Assembly (NCBI GenBank): GCA_036261615.1
Contig: DATAKK010000049.1
Location: 1-34,838, forward strand
Source of the DNA: JAJYQH01 sp036261615
GTDB lineage: Bacteria; Actinomycetota; Actinomycetes; Propionibacteriales; Propionibacteriaceae
DNA length: 34,838 bases
Reading direction: 5' to 3'
Shown: positions 1-8,081 of the stretch, piece after piece
How the letters are laid out: each line of letters starts with the position of its first letter
Numbering within the stretch: position 1 is the stretch's first letter
Translations under genes and position numbers: made by a program
Notes under the pieces: model-generated
The model's database searches: none
Seen by the model: the letters and a program-made list of their open reading frames with translations, nothing else
What the model was told of the DNA's origin: nothing

Positions 1-45
1 GACGATCGCGACGCGGAGGCCCGCCCGGGTTGTCTCGCTGGTCAC
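1..45 (-). CDS. Start of a cut-off gene, possibly a second response regulator (partial)
   Basis: Only the first 15 codons lie in the window, reading MTSETTRAGLRVAIV from a GTG at 45. An in-frame GTG at 54 would add three residues. I see no good ribosome-binding site for either. The short basic-hydrophobic ending (LRVAIV) resembles the first beta strand of a response-regulator receiver domain. It also resembles the N-terminus of the complete regulator just upstream on the same strand (VRISVV). A paralogous regulator is therefore a reasonable guess, but a Rossmann-type enzyme would start the same way. The reading frame is visible; the function is inference. Confidence 0.4.
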   Translation of the reverse strand, partial: MTSETTRAGLRVAIV

Positions 46-129
46 CGCAGGCACTCTACCCAGCAGCGGCCGGACTGCCGAAGGCGACCCCGGGGGCCGA
101 CCCACCGGGCAGCCCGACGGGTCGAACGG

Positions 130-825
130 TCAGGACGCGGGCGTGACCCGGCTCGCGTGCGGCGTCATGTTGTGACGCAGCCCCCATGCCACCGCCTGGG
201 ACCGCCGGGTGACCCCGATCTTGCGGTAGGCGGCGCGGATGTAGGACTTGACCGTGTTGCCGCTGATGAACGCCCGGCGGGCGATCTCGGTGTTGGTGAG
301 CCCCTGGGTGATCATCGCGATCATCTCGGCCTCGCGCATCGTGAGTCCGTACTCGCGCCCGGGCCAGTCCGCGTGGTTCTCGGCGACCTCGGGGGTGGGG
401 GCGGGGTCGTCTCCTCGCAGCGACCACCCGTTGGCGGCGACGACAGTGTGGCCGGCCGCGACGTCGAGCAGCGCGCCGGCGAGGCGGGCGGCGGGGAGCC
501 GCTTGGAGATGACGCCCGACACTCCCGCTTCGAGCAGCGCCTGGGCTGCCTCGCGGGTGAACTGCCAGGAGTAGACGACGACCTTGCCGACGCCGGCGTC
601 GCGAAGGTGCACCCGCACCTTCTGCAGTGCCGATCGGTCCTGGCCAAACATGTCGAACAGTGCGATGTCGACGGGTTGGCGGACGGTGGAGTGGACGTCG
701 AGTTCGACGACTTCGATCCGGTGGGACCAGGGGGCCAACATCATCCGAACGCCCTGGACGACCAACTCGTAGTCGTTGACGACGGAGATGCGCACCGGAG
801 GCGCGGCGGAAGGCCCAGTAGTCAC
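130..825 (-). CDS. LuxR/NarL-family response regulator
   Basis: A 231-residue two-domain regulator that binds DNA and probably responds to phosphorylation. The receiver domain covers about residues 11-125: the acidic pair is N17-D18, the likely phospho-acceptor is D58 (in IALFDMF), and the conserved lysine is in VISKRLP. The C-terminal LuxR helix-turn-helix covers about 160-215 (GLTMREAEMIAMITQG, then TNTEIARRAFISGNTVKSYI). The usual DD pair is ND here, which is tolerated in the family. No histidine kinase is visible nearby. The start is GTG at 825 with no clear Shine-Dalgarno. AATACT lies six bases upstream of it (832-837 read on the minus strand), which would suit a leaderless transcript. 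The gene diverges from the dehydrogenase operon; whether it controls that operon is unknown. Confidence 0.88.
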   Translation of the reverse strand: MTTGPSAAPPVRISVVNDYELVVQGVRMMLAPWSHRIEVVELDVHSTVRQPVDIALFDMFGQDRSALQKVRVHLRDAGVGKVVVYSWQFTREAAQALLEAGVSGVISKRLPAARLAGALLDVAAGHTVVAANGWSLRGDDPAPTPEVAENHADWPGREYGLTMREAEMIAMITQGLTNTEIARRAFISGNTVKSYIRAAYRKIGVTRRSQAVAWGLRHNMTPHASRVTPAS

Positions 826-1207
826 TTTCGGAGTATTGCATCCGGGGAACCGGGCACGAACGGCTTAGCCGAATCTCCTCACCCCCCCGGGTGTGACCAC
901 CCCACCCCTTCGGGTCACGGGCCTAGTGAGGACACCTGTGAGTTTCTCCTGGCACCACCCCTTCGGGGGGAACGCAGGTCTACCCCACCCCGGCCGCGAA
1001 ACGGCGCGGCCCTTCCGGGGCGTCCTCGGCCCTCTGGCCGAGCATGGTTACGGTGTAGTAACCTCCGGCTGCGTAGGTTACGGTTTCCCGTCTCCTTCGC
1101 CCCGCATGTCCAACTAGTCTCGACCCAGCGATCGCCGCCCGACCCCGGCTCCCACCGAGCGGACGCCGGTCGCCTCCGCGCCCACGACGTCGCCGGAAAG
1201 GATCTCG
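826..1207. other. Divergent intergenic region with several GC hairpins
   Basis: This 382-base gap separates the minus-strand regulator from the plus-strand dehydrogenase operon. It holds ACCC/GGGT around a CTTC loop at 904-915, CCCC-TT-CGGGG near 958-969, a 7-bp stem with arms 992-998 and 1005-1011, and a 7-bp stem with arms 1025-1031 and 1036-1042. The GGTTAC operator candidate follows. No open frame with a ribosome-binding site is convincing and no known riboswitch motif is recognisable. It probably carries both promoters. Confidence 0.5.
1046..1081. promoter_or_regulatory. Candidate operator: three GGTTAC half-sites
   Basis: GGTTAC at 1046-1051 and GTAACC at 1058-1063 form a perfect 6-6-6 inverted repeat. 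A further GGTTAC lies at 1076-1081 and pairs with the middle copy as a 6-12-6 repeat. The element sits 127 bases before the E1-alpha start, in the divergent promoter region. Dyads of this kind are typical of TetR-family sites in actinobacteria. The cognate regulator is not identified. Confidence 0.5.
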
Positions 1208-2380
1208 ATGAGTCAGCCCCTCCAGCCCTGGGGTGGCCCGCCTGGTGCCACGCCGCACGCGGACGCCATGACGGCGTCCGACGAGATGGTGCAGTTGCTC
1301 ACGCCGGAGGGTCGTCGGGTCGAGCATCCGGACTTCGCCTTCTCGGGCGACGACGCGGAGATCGCCGGATTCCTCCGCGAGATGGTGCTCGCGCGCCGCC
1401 TCGACCAGGAGGGCACGAGCCTGCAACGGCAGGGCGAGTTGGGACTATGGCCGCCGCTGCTCGGCCAGGAGGCGGCGCAGATCGGGTCCGGACGCGCGGT
1501 GCGGGGCGCCGACATGGTGTTCCCCACCTATCGCGAGCACGGCGTGGCCATGCTCCGCGGCGTCCCGGTCGGCGACATGCTCGCGCTGTTCCGGGGCACC
1601 TCGATGGGCGACTGGGACATCGACGAGCACCGCTTCGGCCAGTACCAGATCATCATCGGTGCCCAGACGCTGCACGCGACCGGCTATGCGATGGCGCTGC
1701 AGCGCGACGGGCTGGTCGGCAACCCCGAGCCCGACCGCAACGCCGCCGTGCTCGTCTACCACGGGGACGGCGCCTCCAGCCAGGGCGACGTCAACGAGTC
1801 GTACGTGTTCGCCGCCAGCTTCCAGGCGCCCGTCGTCTTCTTCTGCATGAACAACCAGTGGGCGATCAGCGAGCCGTCCACCCGGCAGAGCCGCATCCCC
1901 CTCTACCAGCGGGCCTGGGGCTACGGGTTCCCCGGCGTCCGGGTCGACGGCAACGACGTGCTCGCCGTCAAGGCGGTCACCGACTGGGCGATGGAGCGGG
2001 CGCGCCAGGGGCAGGGTCCCGCGTTCATCGAGGCCTTCACCTACCGGATGGGCGCGCACACCACCTCCGACGATCCGACGAAGTACCGGCTCTCCGAGGA
2101 GACCGAGGCGTGGCGGCGCAAGGACCCGATCGAGCGGGTGAAGACCTACCTGCTCGGGGCCGGGGCCGTCGACGAGGGGTGGCTCTCCGATCTGGACGCC
2201 GAGGCCGACGCCCTCGGCGAGCACATCCGATCGGCCTGCCGGCAGCTCGACAGCGAGTCGCTGGCCCACCGCTTCGACGTGCTGTTCCGCGAACCGACGG
2301 CCGAGTCCGAGGACGACCGGGACGCGCACCTGAGCTACCTCGCCCGTTTCGAGCCGCTGTCCGAGGAGAGTGCCCGATGA
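1208..2380 (+). CDS. bkdA: Branched-chain 2-oxo-acid (or pyruvate) dehydrogenase E1 component, alpha subunit
   Basis: Thiamine-diphosphate-dependent alpha subunit of the E1 decarboxylase. With E1-beta it decarboxylates a 2-oxo acid and hands the acyl group to the E2 lipoyl arm. The cofactor motif is clear: GDG at residues 186-188, ending in N215-N216 within FFCMNNQWAIS. The E1-alpha regulatory loop is recognisable as YRMGAHTTSDDPTKY. The length of 390 residues is normal. The start is ATG at 1208, preceded by GGAAAGGATCTCG. The stop overlaps the E1-beta start by four bases (ATGA). The split alpha/beta form with E2 next door fits the actinobacterial BCKDH cluster (bkdABC, formerly pdhABC). Substrate cannot be fixed from sequence: branched-chain oxo acids are more likely than pyruvate because many actinobacteria use a fused AceE for pyruvate. 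Confidence 0.9.
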   Translation: MSQPLQPWGGPPGATPHADAMTASDEMVQLLTPEGRRVEHPDFAFSGDDAEIAGFLREMVLARRLDQEGTSLQRQGELGLWPPLLGQEAAQIGSGRAVRGADMVFPTYREHGVAMLRGVPVGDMLALFRGTSMGDWDIDEHRFGQYQIIIGAQTLHATGYAMALQRDGLVGNPEPDRNAAVLVYHGDGASSQGDVNESYVFAASFQAPVVFFCMNNQWAISEPSTRQSRIPLYQRAWGYGFPGVRVDGNDVLAVKAVTDWAMERARQGQGPAFIEAFTYRMGAHTTSDDPTKYRLSEETEAWRRKDPIERVKTYLLGAGAVDEGWLSDLDAEADALGEHIRSACRQLDSESLAHRFDVLFREPTAESEDDRDAHLSYLARFEPLSEESAR

Positions 2381-3351
2381 GCACGATGACGATGGCCAAG
2401 GCGCTCAACGCCGGCCTGCGCCGGGCGCTCGACGCCAACCCCAAGGTGCTGCTGTTCGGGGAGGACATCGGCAAGCTCGGCGGGGTGTTCCGCATCACCG
2501 AGGGGCTGCAGAAGGACTTCGGCGAGGAGCGGGTCATCGACGCCCCGCTCGCGGAGTCGGGGATCATCGGCACGTCGTTCGGCATGGCCATGCGGGGCTA
2601 CCGGCCGGTCATCGAGATCCAGTTCGACGGCTTCGTCTATCCGGGCTTCGACCAGATCGTCAGCCAGGTGGCCAAGTTCCACAACCGCACCAACGGACGC
2701 AGCAGCGTCCCGATGGTCGTCCGGATCCCCTACGGTGGCGGCATCGGCGCGATCGAGCATCACTCCGAGTCGCCCGAGGCCTACTTCGTGCACACCGCCG
2801 GCCTCAAGGTCGTCACCTGTTCCAACCCCAACGACGCCTACTGGATGATCCAGCAGGCGGTCGCCTCCGACGACCCGGTGATCTTCCTCGAGCCCAAGCG
2901 GCGCTACCACGACAAGGGCGAGGTGGTGCACGAGTCGAAGCCGATCGCGCTGCACCAGGCGCGGATCGTGCGCGGCGGCACCGACGCCACCCTCATCGCC
3001 TACGGGCCGATGGTGAAGACCTGCGTCGAGGCGGCCGCGATCGCCGAGGAGGAGGGCCGCTCGCTCGAGGTGATCGACCTGCGCAGCCTCTCGCCGATCG
3101 ACATGGTCACCCTCACCCACTCCGTCCGCCGCACCCGGCGCGCCGTCGTCGTCCACGAGGACGTCCGCACGCTCGGCGTGGGCGCGGAGGTGGCCGCCCG
3201 GCTGGGCGAGGAACTGTTCTACCTCATGGAGTCGCCCGTGCTGCGGGTCACGGGGCACGACCTTCCCTACCCGAACTCCCGGGTCGAGAGCGACTTCCTG
3301 CCCGACGTCGACCGCATCCTCGACGCCGTCGACCGGTCGCTGGCCTACTGA
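2377..3351 (+). CDS. bkdB: Branched-chain 2-oxo-acid dehydrogenase E1 component, beta subunit
   Basis: A 324-residue beta subunit that forms the alpha2-beta2 E1 heterotetramer and completes the thiamine-diphosphate site. Family landmarks run in order: LLFGEDIGKLGGVFRIT, APLAESGIIGTSFGMAMRG, EIQFDGFVYPGFDQIVSQ, RIPYGGGIGAIEHHSESPE and DPVIFLEPKRRY. The C-terminal transketolase domain contains VIDLRSLSPID and RAVVVHEDVRTLG. The start is ATG at 2377, inside the last codons of E1-alpha, so translation is almost certainly coupled. GAGGAGAG just upstream provides a ribosome-binding site. The E2 gene follows after 30 bases in the same direction. Length and domain order are normal. Confidence 0.92.
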   Translation: MSTMTMAKALNAGLRRALDANPKVLLFGEDIGKLGGVFRITEGLQKDFGEERVIDAPLAESGIIGTSFGMAMRGYRPVIEIQFDGFVYPGFDQIVSQVAKFHNRTNGRSSVPMVVRIPYGGGIGAIEHHSESPEAYFVHTAGLKVVTCSNPNDAYWMIQQAVASDDPVIFLEPKRRYHDKGEVVHESKPIALHQARIVRGGTDATLIAYGPMVKTCVEAAAIAEEEGRSLEVIDLRSLSPIDMVTLTHSVRRTRRAVVVHEDVRTLGVGAEVAARLGEELFYLMESPVLRVTGHDLPYPNSRVESDFLPDVDRILDAVDRSLAY

Positions 3352-3381
3352 CACCCTGTTCGCGAAGCCGAGGGAGAAACG

Positions 3382-4989
3382 ATGTTCCAGTTCCGCCTGC
3401 CCGACCCGGGCGAGGGCCTCGTCGAGGCCGAGATCATCCGCTGGATGGTCGCCGAGGGCGACACCGTCAAGGTCAACGACATCATCGTCGAGATCGAGAC
3501 GAGCAAGTCCCTCGTCGAGCTCCCCGCGCCGGTCGCCGGCACGATCAGCGCCCTGCTCGTCCCCGAGGGCACGACGGTCGAGGTGGGAACGCCGATCGTC
3601 AGCATCGACGACGGGTCCGGCACCGCGCCCGCGGACGCCGCTCCCTCCGGCGAGGCCGCCGAGCCGGGGGACGGCTCCGGCCCCAACCTCGTGGGGTACG
3701 GGCCGAGCGGGTCGTCGTCCAGGCGGCGCCGGCGGCGTCCGGCGGGTGAGGCCAACGGCCGCCAGGTGCACGAGGACTACAACGCGGGCTACCAGCAGAG
3801 CGAGCACGGACGCCGCGCCGACGAGGTGACGCCCGGGGGGCCGGTCGTGGCCGAGCCGCACGGCGACCCGCTGCCCGATCCTGGGCACGCCCCGCGGAGC
3901 ACCGACATCGTGCCGGCCCGCGGCTCGGGACCGAAGTTGGCCAAACCGCCGGTGCGGCGGCTCGCCAAACTGCTGGGCGTCGACCTCGAGACGGTCACCG
4001 GCACCGGACCCGACGGTCGGATCACCCGCGGCGACGTCGAGGCCGCCGCCGCCCTGCAGACCCTGGCCTCCGGTCGGGTGATGAGCGAGGACGAGGCCGC
4101 CGCGAACGGGCAGTTCGGCCAGGGCAACCAGGAGGAGTACGCGGGCGGCCGCTTCGGCGAGCAGAGCATCGGGGCGGACTCGTACGTCGGGTCGGCGGAG
4201 GGCGGCTTCGGCGGGTCGTCGTTCGGCGGAGCACCCACCGACCACAGCTTCGGCGGCTCCTTCCGCACGGGCGCGGCCGGCGGCGAGCGGCGGGAGCCGA
4301 TCCGCGGCGTCCGGAAGGTCACCGCGCAGGCGATGATCGACTCCGTCACCACCCACGTGCACGTCACCGAGTGGGTGACCGTCGACATCACCGCGACCAT
4401 GGACATGGTCGAGCGGATCAAGGCGCGCCGCGAGTTCGCGGGGCTGCGCATCTCGCCCCTGCTGCTGCACGCCAAGGCCGTGTGCCTCGCGATGGAGGCG
4501 ACCCCGGTGATCAACGCCTCGTGGGACGAGGAGAACCAGGAGATCGTCTACCACGAGGACGTCAACCTCGGCATCGCGGCGGCGACGCCGCGGGGGCTGA
4601 TGGTGCCGAACATCAAGGGTGCCCAGCGGATGTCGCTGCTCGAGCTCGCCAGGGCCACCAACCAGCTGGTGCAGGTGAGCCGCGAGGGCAAGCTGCAGCC
4701 GGCCGACTACGCCAACGGCACCTTCACCATCACCAACGTCGGCGTCTTCGGCATCGACGCCGGGACGCCGATCATCAACCGCAACGAGTCGGCGATCCTG
4801 TGCATGGGCGCCATCCAGCGGCGTCCGTGGGTGGTCGGCGAGGGGGCGAACGAGCGGGTGGAGCCCCGGTGGGTCACCACCGTGGCCCTGTCGTTCGACC
4901 ACCGGCTCATCGACGGCGAGCAGGGGTCGCGGTTCCTCTACGACGTCGCCGCGATCCTCGAGGACCCGACGCTGGCCCTGCTGTACTGA
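3382..4989 (+). CDS. bkdC: Dihydrolipoamide acyltransferase (E2) with a long low-complexity linker
   Basis: Core E2 that transfers the acyl group from lipoamide to CoA. It has one lipoyl domain (about residues 1-77; lipoyl lysine K42 in ETSKS), then a linker with a run of six arginines near 114-119. The peripheral subunit-binding domain is at about 186-222 (VRRLAKLLGVDLETV, ITRGDVEAA). A Gly/Phe/Ser-rich stretch at about 240-300 follows, then the trimer-forming catalytic domain from about 303 with the active site H507 and D511 in DHRLIDG. At 535 residues it is long for a single-lipoyl E2, and the excess lies in the linkers. The start is ATG at 3382 after GAGGGAGAAACG. No E3 (lipoamide dehydrogenase) gene is adjacent, so E3 must be encoded elsewhere. 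It converges with the DUF4282 gene 25 bases away. Confidence 0.93.
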   Translation: MFQFRLPDPGEGLVEAEIIRWMVAEGDTVKVNDIIVEIETSKSLVELPAPVAGTISALLVPEGTTVEVGTPIVSIDDGSGTAPADAAPSGEAAEPGDGSGPNLVGYGPSGSSSRRRRRRPAGEANGRQVHEDYNAGYQQSEHGRRADEVTPGGPVVAEPHGDPLPDPGHAPRSTDIVPARGSGPKLAKPPVRRLAKLLGVDLETVTGTGPDGRITRGDVEAAAALQTLASGRVMSEDEAAANGQFGQGNQEEYAGGRFGEQSIGADSYVGSAEGGFGGSSFGGAPTDHSFGGSFRTGAAGGERREPIRGVRKVTAQAMIDSVTTHVHVTEWVTVDITATMDMVERIKARREFAGLRISPLLLHAKAVCLAMEATPVINASWDEENQEIVYHEDVNLGIAAATPRGLMVPNIKGAQRMSLLELARATNQLVQVSREGKLQPADYANGTFTITNVGVFGIDAGTPIINRNESAILCMGAIQRRPWVVGEGANERVEPRWVTTVALSFDHRLIDGEQGSRFLYDVAAILEDPTLALLY

Positions 4990-5014
4990 GGCGGGCCGCT
5001 CGGGGGCCGGCCGG

Positions 5015-5860
5015 TCAGAACGGGTCGCCCGGGCGGGGGCTGCTGTCGCCGGCGTCCGGGGCCCCGAGGTGCGCCTTGATGTCGCGGGCGTACTCGCTCG
5101 TGCGGATGAGGGCCACGATGTACTCGTACTGCATGCGCACGAGGGCGACCGCGGCGAGGGCGAAGATCCAGCCCACCAGCAGGTCGAGCACGGCGAGGAA
5201 CATCACGCCGCCGTTGGTCGTCGTCTGCCCGGTGAGCAGCGACGTCGACCTCGCCGCGGCGAACAGGACAATGACCGACCCGATCCAGTACAGCCCCACC
5301 GCGATGATCGACAGGACGTAGAGGATCCGCACGATCTGCGGGGTGACGTAGCGGCGGAAGTCGAGGTCGAACAGGGCGCTGAGGAAGCCCGCCAGCGGGC
5401 TCGTGCGGGCCGGCCGGGGCGCGGGCGCGCGATTCCAGTCGTCCCCGGCCCACGCCTGGCCCGCGGGCGGCTGCCACTGCTGACCCGCCGGCTGGTCGCC
5501 GTAGCGCGGTCCGTCGGGCTGCGGGGTGCTGTTGTGCCACCCGGTCTGCCACTGGCCCTGCTGGGGAGCGTTCCACCCCGGAGCCACCCAGCTCCCCTCG
5601 CCGGGCGGCGGAGCGGTGGGCTGCGACGTCGGAACGCCGGGCTGGAACCCGGGGATGGTCGGCTCGGACGCCGACCCGTCCGGCAGTGGCTGACCCGGCT
5701 GAGGGCGCGGGGCCCCCGGCTGTCCGGGGATGCCCTCGGGCGACGGGCCGGGCTGGGGCGGGTTCGGGCGCCCCACGGCGTCCCACGAGGAGCCCCACGC
5801 CGTCTGGTCGTTCGGCTCGTTCGGGTTCTGGTTCCAGTTCTGCGTGGACATGCCTGCCAT
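5015..5860 (-). CDS. DUF4282 membrane protein with a Pro/Gln/Gly-rich N-terminal half
   Basis: A 281-residue protein. Residues 1 to about 150 are disordered and rich in P, Q, G and W (for example QPGAPRPQPGQPLP). The C-terminal part, from about 160, matches the DUF4282 pattern: FDLDFRRYVTPQIVRILYV leads into a first membrane span, and a second span (LLVGWIFALAAVALVRM) ends in YEYIVALIRTSEYARD. It is probably an inner-membrane protein with the disordered tail in the cytoplasm. The biochemical role of the family is not established. ATG at 5860 is used here; an ATG three codons in (5851) is equally possible since neither has a strong ribosome-binding site. It diverges from alr, with 61 bases between the two starts. 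Confidence 0.8.
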   Translation of the reverse strand: MAGMSTQNWNQNPNEPNDQTAWGSSWDAVGRPNPPQPGPSPEGIPGQPGAPRPQPGQPLPDGSASEPTIPGFQPGVPTSQPTAPPPGEGSWVAPGWNAPQQGQWQTGWHNSTPQPDGPRYGDQPAGQQWQPPAGQAWAGDDWNRAPAPRPARTSPLAGFLSALFDLDFRRYVTPQIVRILYVLSIIAVGLYWIGSVIVLFAAARSTSLLTGQTTTNGGVMFLAVLDLLVGWIFALAAVALVRMQYEYIVALIRTSEYARDIKAHLGAPDAGDSSPRPGDPF

Positions 5861-5921
5861 TGTGCCGCGCCCGCCGGTCGCGGCCGGGGGCCCCGGCCGC
5901 CGTGTGGGGGAGAATGACCTG

Positions 5922-7025
5922 GTGCTCTACGCCACCCACGCCGTCGTCGATCTCGGTGCCATCGCCCACAACCTGCGCGGCATCCGCCGGCGGGTCGGCG
6001 ACCGGGCCGTCCTCGTGGCGGTCAAGGCGAACGGCTACGGCCACGGCGCCGAGCGGGTGTCCCGGTTCATCGAGGAGGAGGGGCTCGCGGACTGGCTGGG
6101 GGTGGCGACGGTCCCGGAGGGCATCGCGCTGCGCGACGCCGGCGTCCGGCTGCCGATCCTCAAGCTGTCGCACGCCGCCGAGGACGAGGTCGACGCGGCG
6201 CTGGAGGCCGGCATCACGCTGACGGTCGTGGACGCCGCCACCGTCGACCAGGTGGCCGCTCGCGCCCGGCCCGGAACCCCGGTGCACCTCGTGCTCGACA
6301 CCGGCATGCGCCGGATCGGCGCGGAGCCCGAGGCGGCGGTCGAGCTGGCCCGCCGGATCGACGGGGAGGGCCTCGACCTCCAGGGGGTGATGACCCACCT
6401 GCCGATCAGCGACGAACCCCGGGGGGTCGAGTTCACCCGGCAGCAGCTCGCGCGGTTCCGGCGGGCCGTGGGCGAGGTCGAGGACGCCCGTGGGCCGATA
6501 CCGCTCGTGCACTCGTCCAACTCGGGGGCGGTGCTCGGCCACGACCTCACCGGGATGACGATGGTGCGGCCCGGGGTCATGGTGTACGGGTACTACCCCG
6601 ACCCGCACGCGGTGCACAGCATCGACCTGCGCCCCTCGATGGAGCTGCGCAGCCGGGTCACCTTCGTCAAGCCGATCCGGGCGGGAGAGACCGTCGGCTA
6701 CGGCCGCACGTGGGCGGCGCCCCGTGACACGTGGATCGCCACCGTCCCCCTCGGCTACGGCGACGGGTACTCCCGTCTGCTGTCGAACCGGGGGCGGATG
6801 AGCATCCGCGGGCGCAGCTACCCGGTGGTCGGACGCGTGTGCATGGACCAGACGATGCTCGACCTGGGCCCGGACGCCCCGGAGGTCGAGGTGGGCGACG
6901 AGGTGGTGGCGATGGGGGCGGGAGCCCTCGGCGTCGAGGAGACGGCCGCCGCGATGGACACCATCCCCTACGAGGTCACCTGCCTGGTCACGTCGAGGGT
7001 GACGCGCACCTACACCGGGGGCTGA
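5922..7025 (+). CDS. alr: Alanine racemase
   Basis: A PLP-dependent enzyme that interconverts L- and D-alanine and supplies D-alanine for peptidoglycan. The PLP lysine is K35 in VAVKANGYGHG. The catalytic tyrosine region is ETVGYGRTW, and the barrel-to-C-domain landmarks VLDTGMRRIG, MTHLPISDEP and RVCMDQTMLDLG are present. I chose GTG at 5922 because GGGGGAGA lies eight bases upstream and the resulting 367 residues match the family. An in-frame GTG at 5904 is less well placed. The gene ends 24 bases from the convergent EcsC gene. It stands apart from other cell-wall genes here. Confidence 0.93.
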   Translation: MLYATHAVVDLGAIAHNLRGIRRRVGDRAVLVAVKANGYGHGAERVSRFIEEEGLADWLGVATVPEGIALRDAGVRLPILKLSHAAEDEVDAALEAGITLTVVDAATVDQVAARARPGTPVHLVLDTGMRRIGAEPEAAVELARRIDGEGLDLQGVMTHLPISDEPRGVEFTRQQLARFRRAVGEVEDARGPIPLVHSSNSGAVLGHDLTGMTMVRPGVMVYGYYPDPHAVHSIDLRPSMELRSRVTFVKPIRAGETVGYGRTWAAPRDTWIATVPLGYGDGYSRLLSNRGRMSIRGRSYPVVGRVCMDQTMLDLGPDAPEVEVGDEVVAMGAGALGVEETAAAMDTIPYEVTCLVTSRVTRTYTGG

Positions 7026-7049
7026 CCCGCCGGGACCGGCGTCCGGTGG

Positions 7050-7742
7050 TCAGCGGTGGCGGCTGACGAACTGCTTCTTGGCGAACTGGGCGATGCCGTA
7101 GGTCGACCAGCCGTCGGCGACCGCGCCGACGCCGCCGCCGATCACCGGCACCCGCTTGGTGGCGGCCACCGCCATCCGGCGTCCGGTCGCGTTGGCGAAC
7201 AGGGCGCCCATGACCTTCTCGGCGATCGTCGAGTGCAGGGTGTCGTCGAGCACGGGTGCGGTGGCGACCACCATCGGGCTGGGCAGCTCGCCCTTCTCGA
7301 CGAGCTCGTGGACGCCCTTCTCGCCGAGAAGGCACATCATCACGGCCCCGCGCACGCGGGGGTCGTCGACGTCGTAGCCGCGAAGGTGCGCGACCGACGC
7401 CACCATCCGGGCCTGGACGATCGCGATGCCGGTGACGTTCGCGGGCATGGTGACCGCCATCACCTCGAAGCCGCCGAGGTTGGTGACGAAGCCCTGCGCG
7501 CCGGCCAGGGCCAGGTGCTGCTTGATGATCGCCTCCACCGCCGGTTCGCTCGACGTGTGCTTCTGCAGGGCGGACGCCGCGGCCTGCTTGGCGCCCGGGA
7601 ACCGGGAGTAGCCGTCGATGCCGAGGTCGATGATCCGCCGCAGCCCGTTGACCGCGACCGCCGGCGCCATCGCGGGCGCGGCCGCGATGAGGGCCCGGCC
7701 GATGCCGGCCACGGTCGACCTGTTCACTGACAGCTTCGCCAT
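7050..7742 (-). CDS. EcsC-family protein
   Basis: A 230-residue protein with the EcsC pattern: an N-terminal helical part (GIDGYSRFPGAKQAAASAL), a central hydrophobic segment (LGGFEVMAVTMPANVTGIAI), then VRGAVMMCLLGEKG and the glycine-rich IGGGVGAVADGWSTYGIA near the end. EcsC proteins are named after an ABC-transporter operon gene in Bacillus, but their activity is unknown. The start is ATG at 7742 with a strong ribosome-binding site (AGGAGGGATCCCCCG) directly upstream. Longer readings beginning further upstream are not needed. It converges with alr and diverges from the citrate synthase gene. Confidence 0.85.
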   Translation of the reverse strand: MAKLSVNRSTVAGIGRALIAAAPAMAPAVAVNGLRRIIDLGIDGYSRFPGAKQAAASALQKHTSSEPAVEAIIKQHLALAGAQGFVTNLGGFEVMAVTMPANVTGIAIVQARMVASVAHLRGYDVDDPRVRGAVMMCLLGEKGVHELVEKGELPSPMVVATAPVLDDTLHSTIAEKVMGALFANATGRRMAVAATKRVPVIGGGVGAVADGWSTYGIAQFAKKQFVSRHR

Positions 7743-7880
7743 CGGGGGATCCCTCCTGTGGTGCGGTGCGGCAGCCGAGGCCGAACCTGCCGGCGTCCCC
7801 GTGCCCACGTGCCCTTCCAGGGTATTCGGGCCCCGGGCACCCCCGACCCCCGCTGAACCCTGAATCTCCCACCCGCCCGT

Positions 7881-7963
7881 CGGCGTACAAGATGACTGAC
7901 GGCGTACGAGATGTGGCCCCGAATCCGACGGATCGTACGCCGGGCCGGTCAGGTCGTACGCCG
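7881..7963. promoter_or_regulatory. Four-copy CGGCGTAC element, two direct and two inverted
   Basis: CGGCGTAC occurs at 7881-7888 and 7900-7907, each followed by an A/G-AGATG tail, giving a 14-base near-repeat with a 19-base period. Its reverse complement GTACGCCG occurs at 7935-7942 and 7956-7963 with a 21-base period. Copies 2, 3 and 4 share the exact 10-mer CGGCGTACGA or its complement. Spacing of two helical turns suggests cooperative protein binding. It lies about 160-240 bases upstream of gltA. The binding protein is unknown. Confidence 0.6.
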
Positions 7964-8081
7964 CGGGAACCGGGCCGAGGGATACGGGCGGACGCCGGGA
8001 GGTGCCGGCCGCAGGGCGCGAGACGCCTGCCCGGATCGCGGAATCGGTCGGGGGCGGCGGGTGGAGCCCGACAGGATGAGG

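Noticed and set aside
826..1207. Possible riboswitch or other structured RNA in the multi-hairpin region
   Set aside because: Several stems exist, but I could not match any known riboswitch core (cobalamin, SAM, glycine, TPP, c-di-AMP). GC-rich DNA forms such stems easily. A covariance search would decide.
2335..4902. A very long open frame on the minus strand opposite the E1-beta and E2 genes
   Set aside because: It has no family motifs, is dominated by Asp, His, Arg and Val as expected for the antisense of GC-rich genes, and the plus-strand genes have complete catalytic motifs. The same applies to long antisense frames over citrate synthase, arginine deiminase and the ABC genes.
4990..5014. 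Terminator between the convergent E2 and DUF4282 genes
   Set aside because: The 25 bases are GC-rich and can fold (GGCCG/CGGCC), but the stem is short and ambiguous and there is no T-run.
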